Shown: positions 15,852-23,765 of the stretch, one piece after another | Layout of the letters: every line of letters starts with the position of its first letter | Numbering within the stretch: position 1 is the first letter of the stretch | DNA from: an uncultured Christensenella sp. | Lineage (GTDB): Bacteria; Bacillota; Clostridia; Christensenellales; UBA1242 | Assembly (NCBI GenBank): GCA_949293915.1 | Contig: CASFFJ010000068.1 | Span: 1-43,762 of the forward strand | Length of the DNA stretch: 43,762 nt | Reading direction: 5' to 3' | Made by a program: the position numbers and the translations under genes | Notes under the pieces: generated by a model | What the model saw: the letters and a program-made list of their open reading frames with translations, nothing else | Databases searched by the model: none | Told to the model about the DNA's origin: nothing

Positions 15852-16430
15852 TTACAATCTTTCCATATATTCGCCAGTACGAGTATCAACACGCACTCTG
15901 TCGCCTTCGTTAACAAATAATGGCACTTGAATAACATAACCTGTCTCAAGAGTTGCAGGTTTGCCACCAGTTTTAACTGTATCACCACGCACACCGGGTT
16001 CAGTTTTTGCAATTGTCAATTCAACAAAGATTGGTGGTTCAATGCTTATTGGTGTACCATTATAAAATTGAACATTGCAATTAGTATTCTCTACAACAAA
16101 ATTCAAAGCCTCCTTAACTGTATCATAGTTAAAAGGAATTTGGTCATAAGTTTCATTGTCCATAAAATAGTACAATCCGCCCTCATTGTATAGATACATC
16201 ATTTCTTTTCTTTCAATTGAAATATCATTAATTTTTTCTGATGGATTATAAGTACGTTCTAATATCTTGCCAGTGATGACATTTTTAATAGTTGTACGAA
16301 CAAAAGCAGCGCCTTTACCTGGCTTAACATGTTGGAAATCCACCACTAAATACAAGCTAGGCTTTTTAGGGTCTGTTGAACTACCATCATCAAAAACAAT
16401 TCCTTTTCTAATATCTCCTGCTGTAATCAT
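15852..16430 (-). CDS. efp: Elongation factor P
   Basis: Enters the ribosomal E site to relieve stalling at polyproline. It has three domains: the KOW-like N-terminus with HVKPGKGAAFVR (Lys39 at the tip that may be modified), the OB domain, and the C-terminal OB domain with GDTVKTGGKPATLETG and VDTRTGEY. At 192 residues it is about seven longer than usual. The extra residues form a Ser/Pro/Lys-rich loop at about 16-25, before the second strand of domain I. Shine-Dalgarno AAAGGAG. It has its own promoter just after truB, but no terminator lies between the two, so read-through is likely. Confidence 0.95.
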   Translation of the reverse strand: MITAGDIRKGIVFDDGSSTDPKKPSLYLVVDFQHVKPGKGAAFVRTTIKNVITGKILERTYNPSEKINDISIERKEMMYLYNEGGLYYFMDNETYDQIPFNYDTVKEALNFVVENTNCNVQFYNGTPISIEPPIFVELTIAKTEPGVRGDTVKTGGKPATLETGYVIQVPLFVNEGDRVRVDTRTGEYMERL

Positions 16431-16463
16431 AATTTCTCCTTTCTAAAATTTATTATATAATGT

Positions 16464-16492
16464 ATATTAACATATAAATTGTGTTTTGCCAA
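16464..16492 (-). promoter_or_regulatory. Likely promoter of efp
   Basis: TTGGCA (16487-16492), 17-nt spacer, TAATAT (16464-16469) with TGT in front. The -35 starts 4 nt past the truB stop. A TATAAT at 16452-16457 lacks a matching -35. Confidence 0.5.
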
Positions 16493-16496
16493 TTGT

Positions 16497-17351
16497 TTAA
16501 CCTAAAAAAACTGACATTTTTGCAAAATTTTCTTTAACATTAATTAATGCTATCGTATCATAGTCGTTATTCAATTTATAAACTGCATCTTTTTTGTTAA
16601 TTTTTAATATTTGTCCATTAAGAATTTTTTTAGTTTGATTTTCATCTAAATCAATTCGTTCAAAGTCTAATAAATCATCGATTGTTATGCAATGATTTAT
16701 AATATTTTCATCTGTCAAATTTGCCATATCAACAGCATTGTCAACTTCAAATTTACCAACCTTTGTGCGCACTAAATTAGTCATAGTAGCATAAGTATTC
16801 AATTTTTGTGCAATATCACGACCTAATGCTCTAATATATGTGCCACTACTGCAACTGACACTGATTTTAAAACGATTAGATGACTCACAAAATTCAATTA
16901 GTTTTATCTCGTATATTTCAACCAATTTGGGTGATAACTCAAAGTCAATATTACGCCTTGCTAAATCATAAGCTCGCACTCCTGATATAGATTTCGCGCT
17001 ATACTGTGGCGGAATTTGATTAATTCTACCGACAAAACTATTTACCACACACTCTAAGTCATTTTTACTAACTTTTGTATTGTCTGTTTTTAAGATATTG
17101 CCAGTCGAATCTAATGTGTCTGTCAATTTATTAAGTTCAAATTCTGCAATGTAAGACTTTTGTTTTTCTTGCATAATATCAAACAATTTTGTAGCACTAC
17201 CAAATGTGACTAACAAAACACCTGTTGCCATAGGGTCAAGCGTACCTAAATGACCAACACGCTTAATTTTAAGCAACTGCCTAATCTTATTGACTACATC
17301 AAAACTCGTCCAGCCTATAGGTTTATTAACAACAATAACACCCTTATTCAT
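16497..17351 (-). CDS. truB: tRNA pseudouridine-55 synthase
   Basis: Makes pseudouridine 55 in the T loop of tRNAs. The catalytic motif is VGHLGTLDPMATGVL, with the nucleophilic Asp, followed by KSYIAEFELN and the QIPPQYSAKSISGVRAY segment, seen in part as QIPPQYSAKS. A C-terminal PUA-like region (about 230-284) closes the protein. The start is set at 17351 (MNKGVIVVNKPIGWTS), since the ATG at 17360 adds only three residues and lies deeper in rbfA. It overlaps rbfA by 8 nt and ends the rimP-nusA operon. Confidence 0.94.
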   Translation of the reverse strand: MNKGVIVVNKPIGWTSFDVVNKIRQLLKIKRVGHLGTLDPMATGVLLVTFGSATKLFDIMQEKQKSYIAEFELNKLTDTLDSTGNILKTDNTKVSKNDLECVVNSFVGRINQIPPQYSAKSISGVRAYDLARRNIDFELSPKLVEIYEIKLIEFCESSNRFKISVSCSSGTYIRALGRDIAQKLNTYATMTNLVRTKVGKFEVDNAVDMANLTDENIINHCITIDDLLDFERIDLDENQTKKILNGQILKINKKDAVYKLNNDYDTIALINVKENFAKMSVFLG

Positions 17352-17712
17352 TGCTCTCATCCGCTTCAGTTGAATATTTAATATTTTTTAAAATATTTTC
17401 AATCTTGTTGGCATATTCTTCACTATCATCATAAATAAATTCAAGTCTAGGTGTTATACGCAATTTGACACGCTTAGATAATTCCCCACGAATAAATCCA
17501 CCAGCACCTTTAATTTGTGCCAAAACTTCATTTTTATCGGTTTTACCAAAAGATGTTATATAAACGCGCGCGTACTCAAGATTTGGTGTAGTATCAACCC
17601 TACTTACACTAATTATGGCATCAATTTGCGGATCACGAATTTTGTTATCAATTATAAAAGATATTGCTTTTTGCAGTTCACTATTAATGCGTTCCAATCT
17701 AATATTTTTCAT
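17344..17712 (-). CDS. rbfA: 30S ribosome-binding factor RbfA
   Basis: A KH-like assembly factor needed for late 16S rRNA maturation. At 122 residues it is the normal size. Family features are RLERINSELQKAISFII, the KIRDPQI segment, VSRVDTTPNLEYARVYIT, and LRITPRLEFIYDDS near the end. Its ATG overlaps the infB stop by 1 nt (TAATG), so it is translationally coupled to IF2. Confidence 0.95.
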   Translation of the reverse strand: MKNIRLERINSELQKAISFIIDNKIRDPQIDAIISVSRVDTTPNLEYARVYITSFGKTDKNEVLAQIKGAGGFIRGELSKRVKLRITPRLEFIYDDSEEYANKIENILKNIKYSTEADESNE

Positions 17713-20198
17713 TATTCTTCAATCCTTTTTAATGTAAAACATTCAATTCTATCGCCTACTTGAATTTCATCAAAATTGGTTAATTTAATACCACATTCTC
17801 TATCTTTACCTGCTTCTTTGACATCATCCTTGACAATTTTCAATGATTTAATTTCGCTGGTTGCAATAAGTTCATCTCCACGATAAACTTTAACGTGTTC
17901 GCCACGAACAATTTTACCATCGCGAACAATACTACCAGCAACAATGCCAACACCAGTCAATTTGAATACGATTAATACTTCAGCTTTACCTAAATAAATT
18001 TCTTCGTATTTAGGTTCTTTCATACCTTTAATGATAGACTCTATATCTTCTAACAATTCATAAATAATTTTGTATGAATAAATTTTTATTTTCATACGCT
18101 CAGCTAGTGTTTTTACCTTGCTGTCTTGACCAACATTAAATGCAATAACCATAGCGTTTGATGCATTAGCCAAAATTAAATCACTCTCACTAACCGCGCC
18201 TACGCCACTATGCAAGATATTAATTTTAACCTCATCATTGATTAATTTTGCGATTGATGATTTGATAGCTTCTAGTGAACCATTTACATCAGTTTTTAGT
18301 ATTACATTTAAAATTTTGACATCTTTTTCGCTTGTTTTTTGTATTAAATCTTCTAAGGTATTACCGCCACTACCCTTGAGTAGTTCTTCTCTTTGTTTAG
18401 CACGTCTATCTTCAACAATTTGCTTTGACAATTTCTCATCAACAACAGTGAATGTTTCGCCTGCATTAGGTACTTCATTAAAACCTAATACAGTTACAGG
18501 CATACTTGGAGTTGCAACTTTGACTTGTTTATTGTTCTCATCAATCATTGCTTTTACTTTACACAAACTCTTGCCTGAAACTATTGTATCTCCAACCTTT
18601 AATGAACCATCGATTACAATTAATGATGCCAATGCACCTTTACCTTTATCTAGTCTAGCCTCTAAAATTGTTCCTATTGCTGGCGAATTTGGATTTGCTT
18701 TAAGATTTTGCATATCGGCAACAAACAAAATTGTTTCTAACAACTTATCAATTCCTTCGCCTGTGAGCGCAGAAATCTTACAAACAATCGCATCTCCACC
18801 CCACGCTTCTGGCAACACATTATGCTCTGCTAACTGTTGCAATATTCTATCAGGGTCTGCCTGTGGCTTATCCATTTTGTTGATTGCAACAATCATAGGT
18901 ATATTTGCAGATTTAATATGGTTAATTGCTTCCACTGTTTGTGGCATAATGCCATCATCTGCTGCAACAATCAATATTGCAATATCTGTAACTGATGCAC
19001 CACGTGCACGCATTGCAGTAAACGCTTCGTGACCAGGCGTGTCAATAAATGTAATATACTTGCCATTAACATCTACACGATACGCACCTATTGCTTGTGT
19101 GATACCACCAGCTTCACTCAATGTAACTTTGGTCTTTCTAATGTAGTCAAGCAAACTAGTTTTACCATGGTCAACGTGCCCCATTACAGTTACAATTGGT
19201 GGTCGTGGTTCAGCATCCTCATCTGAATATGATCTAATATCTTTTTGGACTTCTTTAAGTTTGTCTTCACTAGTTTTGTCAAGTTTTTGGATTAATTCAA
19301 CACCCATATCATTCATTACTAGTTCGGCCGTGTCAAAATCAATAGTTGAATTAATTGTTACCATCATACCTAACAGCATAAATTTTTTAATGATTTCACT
19401 GACAGGTTTTCCGCTCAATTCTGACAATAATTTAATTGTAATATTGTCAGTTGTAATGACTGCTGGACCTTGTGGCTTTTGCACTACTTGAGGTGTTGTT
19501 TCTTTTTTCTTTGGACGGAACTTTCTAGACAACATTCTGTCTTCTGTATTTTCTTCAACCATCATTCCGCGCTTTAATAAATCACGTTTTGTATATTGAC
19601 GTTTTTCCTCAAAATGTTCATTTTCTTTTTTCTTATTATTAAAATTACGACTTGGTGTTTGAGTGATTATCGGTTGAGCGTAATTAATTGATGGTTGCTT
19701 TGAATATTCTTTTTGAGAACGTTCTTTATTTTGATTGAATGGTTTGTTTTGATTGAATGGCCTGTTCTGATTGTATGACCTATTCTGATTGTTTTGATTT
19801 TGATAATTCCTATTATTAGGCTGTTGATTAAATGAATTATAAGGTTTGTATGGCTTATTGAAATCATTCCTTGTATTATCTTTTGTTTTATTATTAATAA
19901 CTTGTTCTTTAGGTTGTTTTTTGGCTGAAAAAGATGGCAAAGAAGTGGCTTCTTTAAGTTGTTCTGTTATTGTTTCTTGTTTAGGCTGTTCAATTTTTGA
20001 TTCTAGCAGAACTTCTTTGTCTTTCATATTTGATATTAAACTAGCCTCTTTGTCTTTAACTGTTCGCACAAGATTATTAATTTCAATTTTTAAATTATAA
20101 TAACTCTCTGCAAGATTTATAAACAACTTGTCGTGTATCATTGTTTGCAGTTGTTTTATAGATTTATTAAATTCTTGATTTTTGTTTTCAATAGCCAA
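17712..20198 (-). CDS. infB: Translation initiation factor IF-2
   Basis: The GTPase that places initiator tRNA on the 30S subunit. I start it at TTG 20198 (encoding MAIENKNQEF), because AAAGGAG lies 9 nt upstream; the TTG at 20228 lies before that site and inside rnpM. Residues 1-90 are coiled and charged. Residues about 110-160 form an Asn/Gln-rich tract with hexapeptide repeats. An IF2_N helical domain lies at about 260-300. The G domain has GHVDHGKT (about 340), DTPGHEAF and NKMD, followed by domains II, III and C2. Total about 828 residues. It sits between rnpM and rbfA. The ylxQ gene often found between rnpM and infB is missing. Confidence 0.94.
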   Translation of the reverse strand: MAIENKNQEFNKSIKQLQTMIHDKLFINLAESYYNLKIEINNLVRTVKDKEASLISNMKDKEVLLESKIEQPKQETITEQLKEATSLPSFSAKKQPKEQVINNKTKDNTRNDFNKPYKPYNSFNQQPNNRNYQNQNNQNRSYNQNRPFNQNKPFNQNKERSQKEYSKQPSINYAQPIITQTPSRNFNNKKKENEHFEEKRQYTKRDLLKRGMMVEENTEDRMLSRKFRPKKKETTPQVVQKPQGPAVITTDNITIKLLSELSGKPVSEIIKKFMLLGMMVTINSTIDFDTAELVMNDMGVELIQKLDKTSEDKLKEVQKDIRSYSDEDAEPRPPIVTVMGHVDHGKTSLLDYIRKTKVTLSEAGGITQAIGAYRVDVNGKYITFIDTPGHEAFTAMRARGASVTDIAILIVAADDGIMPQTVEAINHIKSANIPMIVAINKMDKPQADPDRILQQLAEHNVLPEAWGGDAIVCKISALTGEGIDKLLETILFVADMQNLKANPNSPAIGTILEARLDKGKGALASLIVIDGSLKVGDTIVSGKSLCKVKAMIDENNKQVKVATPSMPVTVLGFNEVPNAGETFTVVDEKLSKQIVEDRRAKQREELLKGSGGNTLEDLIQKTSEKDVKILNVILKTDVNGSLEAIKSSIAKLINDEVKINILHSGVGAVSESDLILANASNAMVIAFNVGQDSKVKTLAERMKIKIYSYKIIYELLEDIESIIKGMKEPKYEEIYLGKAEVLIVFKLTGVGIVAGSIVRDGKIVRGEHVKVYRGDELIATSEIKSLKIVKDDVKEAGKDRECGIKLTNFDEIQVGDRIECFTLKRIEE
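19730..19791 (-). repeat. 18-bp tandem repeats inside infB
   Basis: Three and a half degenerate 18-bp units begin at 19730, 19748, 19766 and 19784. On the minus strand they encode repeats of the type Asn-Gln-Asn-Arg/Lys-Pro/Ser-Phe/Tyr in the IF2 N-terminal region. The unit length is a multiple of three, so copy-number change would keep frame. Confidence 0.8.
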
Positions 20199-20215
20199 TC
20201 TTAATTTCTCCTTTA

Positions 20216-20482
20216 TTAATTTAAGCAATTTAAATTATCATATTCTGCTAATTTATCATAAATCTCATTAGGTACATTCATCCTAAATGATTTATTTAAC
20301 AAATGCTTTTTAATCGTTATGTTAATACATTCATTGTTTTTGCAAACATACGCCCCTCTACCACCAAGTTTATTATTGACATCTAGTTGAAAATAGTTAT
20401 CAATTTTTGAAATGCGTAAAAGGTCAGTTTGAATTTTCGGTTTTCTACAAGCAACACATCTTCGTTCTTGTTTTATATGCAT
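20216..20482 (-). CDS. rnpM: RNase P modulator RnpM (YlxR family)
   Basis: A small RNA-binding protein of the DUF448/YlxR family, reported in Bacillus to bind the RNase P RNA and modulate its activity. At 88 residues it has the signature RRCVACRK near the N-terminus and the GGRGAYVCKN block in the middle. Shine-Dalgarno AGGAG. It lies 9 nt after nusA and 17 nt before the infB start chosen here. Confidence 0.93.
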   Translation of the reverse strand: MHIKQERRCVACRKPKIQTDLLRISKIDNYFQLDVNNKLGGRGAYVCKNNECINITIKKHLLNKSFRMNVPNEIYDKLAEYDNLNCLN

Positions 20483-20491
20483 TATAAACTC

Positions 20492-21613
20492 CTACTCATC
20501 AATATCGTTGAAGAAGTCATCATCTAAAACAATGTTAGCGTTGGTCGTGCTAACCACATCATTAGTTTTATGCTCTATTGCTTTGTTTGCTTTAACATCA
20601 ATTTTGTATCCAGTTAGTTTCGCTGCCAAACGAACATTGTGACCACCTTTACCTATTGCAAGTGATAATTTATTCTCTGGTACTGTTACATTAGCAATGC
20701 CTGCAGGCGTATCAACAGTGATTTCACTAACTTCGGCAGAGCTTAATGCAGATACAATATAATCTGCTGGGTTATCACTATATGCAATTATATCAATTTT
20801 TTCGCCATTTAATTCGTTGATGATTGAATTGATACGCATACCTTTATTACCAATGCACGCACCAACTGGGTCAAGATTTGCAACACTCGTACTGACAGCA
20901 ACTTTTGTCCTCAATCCCGGCTCACGCACGATATTTACAATAGATACAACACCATTTGCAAGTTCTGGGACTTCCATCTCTAGCAACAATCTAACAAAAT
21001 TTACATGCGTTCTACTAACTTGAACAACTGTTCCTTTAAAGTCTTCTTTAATATGACGCACGTATACTTTAACTTTGTCGCCAATTTTGAAATTATCAGT
21101 TGGAAGCATATCCTTTTTGGTTAACAATCCTTCAAGCGTTGTACCACCGATTTCTAGATAAACATTATCCGCATCATAGCGTTTAACATTGGCAACAACA
21201 AGCTTGCCTTCTTTCTCTGCTATGTCTTTGAAAACTGATTGTTTCTCAATCTCTTTAATTTTTTGAGTGATGACTTGTTTGGCTGTTTGAACAGCAATGC
21301 GGTTAAATTCTTTAGTGCTTTCTTCTTGCATAACCATATCGCCAACTTTGTATGACTTTTTAATTTTACGTGCATCTTCCAAACTAATCTCTTTATCTTC
21401 ATCCTCTACATTCTCAACTACTGTCCTGTAAGAGTAAATTTTAATAGTATGTTTTTCTGGATTTAGTTTAACTTGCGTATTCTTTGCCATACCACTATTC
21501 TTCTTGTATGCCGCAGTAAGCGCTTGCTCTAATGCTGAGATAAACACATCGCTAGAAATGCCTTTTTCTGTTTCTAAATCTCTTAATGCTTCAAAAAAAT
21601 CTTTATTAATCAC
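20492..21613 (-). CDS. nusA: Transcription termination/antitermination protein NusA
   Basis: An RNA polymerase-associated factor acting in pausing, termination and antitermination. Start is GTG (MINKDFFEALRDLE) with AAAGGAG 6 nt upstream. Order: N-terminal RNAP-binding domain (about 1-125), S1 domain (about 130-200, with GTTLEGLLTKKDMLP), KH1 with RVDP-type region seen as VANLDPVGACIGNKGMRI, and KH2 with LAIGKGGHNVRLAAKL. It ends at 373 residues with an acidic tail, like the Bacillus protein without acidic repeats. It follows rimP after 13 nt. Confidence 0.95.
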   Translation of the reverse strand: MINKDFFEALRDLETEKGISSDVFISALEQALTAAYKKNSGMAKNTQVKLNPEKHTIKIYSYRTVVENVEDEDKEISLEDARKIKKSYKVGDMVMQEESTKEFNRIAVQTAKQVITQKIKEIEKQSVFKDIAEKEGKLVVANVKRYDADNVYLEIGGTTLEGLLTKKDMLPTDNFKIGDKVKVYVRHIKEDFKGTVVQVSRTHVNFVRLLLEMEVPELANGVVSIVNIVREPGLRTKVAVSTSVANLDPVGACIGNKGMRINSIINELNGEKIDIIAYSDNPADYIVSALSSAEVSEITVDTPAGIANVTVPENKLSLAIGKGGHNVRLAAKLTGYKIDVKANKAIEHKTNDVVSTTNANIVLDDDFFNDIDE

Positions 21614-21626
21614 AATCTGCTCCTTT

Positions 21627-22085
21627 TTAATTAAAATCTATATATGGTGTGATATATGCAATATCTACTCTAGATATTGTACAAAGCTGTCCATCTAAAT
21701 CAAATGTAAAATCTTTGTCTGAATAGTTTTTTAATATTGCGCTAAACTCTTTCATATTATCTATTTTTCTATACAATTTAACATCCACTTTTTGATTTAA
21801 ATATTTATCAAACTGCCAAGAAAATTTAAGCGGTTTATCTAATCCGTAAGATGATACATCTAAGATATAAGGCTTGTCATCTGTTGGGTTGAGCGTTTCT
21901 AATGTTTCATCTATAAGATTGTTGACAAAAACGCAATCATCAATAGTTATAGCATCTTGCTTATCAATATAAATAACCAAATGCATACCATCATTCTTTT
22001 TGACATATTCAACATCAACTAATCTTATGTCAGTGTTTGAAAATAATGGTTCGATTTCTTTAAAAACTAATTCTGCAACTTTCAT
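21627..22085 (-). CDS. rimP: Ribosome maturation factor RimP
   Basis: Needed for 30S maturation. The 152-residue protein has the two-domain RimP layout: a KH-like N-terminal part with DIRLVDVEYVKKNDGMHLVI (seen as VDVEYVKKNDGMHLVIYIDK in part) and ISIDDC-type segment ITIDDCVFVNNLID, then YILDVSSYGLDKPLK and a small SH3-like domain. It is first of the rimP-nusA-rnpM-infB-rbfA-truB operon. The Shine-Dalgarno AAGGAGTG lies 4 nt before ATG and is complementary to one arm of the leader hairpin at 22106-22127. Confidence 0.93.
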   Translation of the reverse strand: MKVAELVFKEIEPLFSNTDIRLVDVEYVKKNDGMHLVIYIDKQDAITIDDCVFVNNLIDETLETLNPTDDKPYILDVSSYGLDKPLKFSWQFDKYLNQKVDVKLYRKIDNMKEFSAILKNYSDKDFTFDLDGQLCTISRVDIAYITPYIDFN

Positions 22086-22105
22086 ATCACTCCTTTAAAA
22101 TCAAG

Positions 22106-22127
22106 TAGGAGTGGCGAGCCACTCCTA
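22106..22127 (-). promoter_or_regulatory. Leader hairpin of the rimP-nusA operon, possible Shine-Dalgarno switch
   Basis: A perfect inverted repeat: 5' arm TAGGAGTGG, tetraloop CTCG, 3' arm CCACTCCTA on the minus strand. The predicted transcript starts near 22133, so this hairpin makes up most of the 48-nt leader. The 3' arm contains CACTCCT, which could instead pair perfectly with the rimP Shine-Dalgarno AGGAGTG (22088-22094). No T run follows, so it is not a terminator. Confidence 0.65.
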
Positions 22128-22139
22128 GTAATCTATTAT

Positions 22140-22168
22140 ATTATACCATAACAAAATAAAATAATCAA
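22140..22168 (-). promoter_or_regulatory. Promoter of rimP-nusA-rnpM-infB-rbfA-truB
   Basis: TTGATT (22163-22168), 17-nt spacer, TATAAT (22140-22145) with extended TGG. The predicted start is a G near 22133. Confidence 0.75.
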
Positions 22169-22202
22169 TAGATTTTAATTATTTTTTATTAAATAACTTA
22201 GT

Positions 22203-23717
22203 TTACATTAATTTAATAAAAACTTTAGCGGTTGCTGTTGCATCATTTATTGCCCTATGTGCATTATCTAATATAACGCCTAATTTTTCAACAACAGTGC
22301 CAAGTTTATAATTTTTCAAACCTTTTAATTTCTCGCGCGACATTATCATTGTATCCATAGTAGGATTATCAAAATTATATGAATATTTTTTGCCTGCATT
22401 GTGAATAAATGAAATATCGAAAGCAATGTTATGCGCTACCATTGTAGAACCATAGCAAAATTTATAAAAATCAGGTAAAACATAGTTGATTGTAGGGGCA
22501 TCTTTAACCATATTATCATCAATACCAGTTAAATCTGTGATTTCGCTAGGTATATGGCGTTCAGGATTTACAAACGTTGAAAATAGTTCTATAATTTTGC
22601 CATCTTGAATTTTGCAAGCACCTATCTCTATAATTGAGTCTTTGTCTGCCTCCAGCCCAGTGGTTTCAATATCAAAAACAACGAATGAACCTTCAAAAAC
22701 CTTGTCATCTTGCATAAATAAATCAGCCTGTTCATAATCAATATATTTAGTAGGAAAAACTGTATGATATTCATCGTTAACTGATTTATTGCCAGTCTGT
22801 TTTTGGACTTTATTATAAACACATCTACCTATTGTTGTTGCTGTGAAATTTAGTTTGTTATTATATTCTCTAAACGAACCATAACAACAGACACTCATCC
22901 CCACTTCAATCAAGTCCCCTTTCGCTTCATCTGCTTGTTTTGGGAAAATCGAACAATATATAATTTTATTATCATTTTTTATTGCAAATGAGTAAAATAC
23001 GCGTTCAATATCTTTTGTCTCTTTATTCTTGGTGTAATGTTTTGTGTAATTTCGCTTTTGAATTGAGATGATATCCCCGCATATTACTACATTCTCAATA
23101 GGGGAAGTTATTGTTGAATAATCAATTGCAACAGAATAATCATTATTGCCTATAATATTGGTTATTTCTGTTAAATTAAATATTGTTTTTTCTTCACGTG
23201 GTTTAATGCTCTCCATTAATTCTATGTTGCTTTCAATATAATTCTTTGCAACAATTTCATCTTCTTTTTTTATGAAATTTACATTAAAGTCTGCTAGAAA
23301 ACTATCTTTTAATTTCTCAGCAACTAAACTCTCACGATTGACTCCAACTGCATAATCATATACACTATTTGATAACTTTAATGTTAAATTGACTGTCATA
23401 TTGTCAATCTCAACCATAATATCTTCTAATGAAAAATTTTTACTAACTGCTGGGAAGTTATTGATTAATGTAGTATATGTATGACTGGCAATGGCACGTT
23501 TATCTAATGGACAACGAATAAAATTAATCTCAAAATTGACATAGTTGCCAACTAATTCTGTTAATTTGTCAATAATAAATTGGCGTTTATCATCTGTAAT
23601 GCTAAAAAGTTCGGGATTATATAAAAAATTGACAACACAAGCATTAGTCTTCTCTGTGTAGATGGCATCTTTTAATTTTAAACCTGCATATATTTTGTCA
23701 AAAATCTCTAATTCCAT
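22203..23717 (-). CDS. PolC-derived protein: N-terminal, OB and DEDDh exonuclease domains only
   Basis: It occupies the classical polC position between rseP and rimP but has 504 residues instead of about 1,450. Residues 1-185 resemble the PolC N-terminal region. Residues about 195-310 look like the OB fold (YSFAIKNDNKIIYC, CCYGSFREYNN). Residues about 350-504 form a complete 3'-5' exonuclease: DIETTG (Exo I), HNIAFDISF (Exo II) and HRAINDATA (Exo III, DEDDh type). The PHP and polymerase domains are absent, and the frame ends cleanly at IKLM just after Exo III, with no leftover polymerase sequence before rimP. It lacks a Shine-Dalgarno; the ATG lies 6 nt after a -10 box. It could be a proofreading or repair exonuclease; the function is inferred. 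Confidence 0.85.
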   Translation of the reverse strand: MELEIFDKIYAGLKLKDAIYTEKTNACVVNFLYNPELFSITDDKRQFIIDKLTELVGNYVNFEINFIRCPLDKRAIASHTYTTLINNFPAVSKNFSLEDIMVEIDNMTVNLTLKLSNSVYDYAVGVNRESLVAEKLKDSFLADFNVNFIKKEDEIVAKNYIESNIELMESIKPREEKTIFNLTEITNIIGNNDYSVAIDYSTITSPIENVVICGDIISIQKRNYTKHYTKNKETKDIERVFYSFAIKNDNKIIYCSIFPKQADEAKGDLIEVGMSVCCYGSFREYNNKLNFTATTIGRCVYNKVQKQTGNKSVNDEYHTVFPTKYIDYEQADLFMQDDKVFEGSFVVFDIETTGLEADKDSIIEIGACKIQDGKIIELFSTFVNPERHIPSEITDLTGIDDNMVKDAPTINYVLPDFYKFCYGSTMVAHNIAFDISFIHNAGKKYSYNFDNPTMDTMIMSREKLKGLKNYKLGTVVEKLGVILDNAHRAINDATATAKVFIKLM

Positions 23718-23723
23718 ATTTGT

Positions 23724-23752
23724 ATTGTAACAAAAAAAGCCAAAACTGTCAA
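23724..23752 (-). promoter_or_regulatory. Promoter of the PolC-derived gene, nested in the rseP terminator
   Basis: Consensus TTGACA (23747-23752), 17-nt spacer, TACAAT (23724-23729) with extended TGT. The -35 lies in the rseP terminator hairpin and the spacer covers its T run. The -10 ends 6 nt before ATG 23717, implying a leaderless mRNA. Confidence 0.72.
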
Positions 23753-23765
23753 TAGAAGTTTGGCT
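23731..23765 (-). terminator. Terminator of frr-uppS-cdsA-rseP
   Basis: Minus-strand stem AGCCAAA/TTTGGCT extended by two pairs past a bulge, then seven T. It begins directly after the rseP stop codon. Confidence 0.75.

Noticed and set aside
18238..19032. Long plus-strand open frame of 264 codons inside infB
   Set aside because: It is antisense to the conserved GTPase domain of IF2, has no family resemblance or ribosome-binding site, and its composition is what a reverse frame of infB would give.
19730..19791. Tandem repeats that could suggest a small CRISPR-like array
   Set aside because: The units are contiguous without spacers, are 18 bp in coding phase and translate to IF2 hexapeptide repeats.
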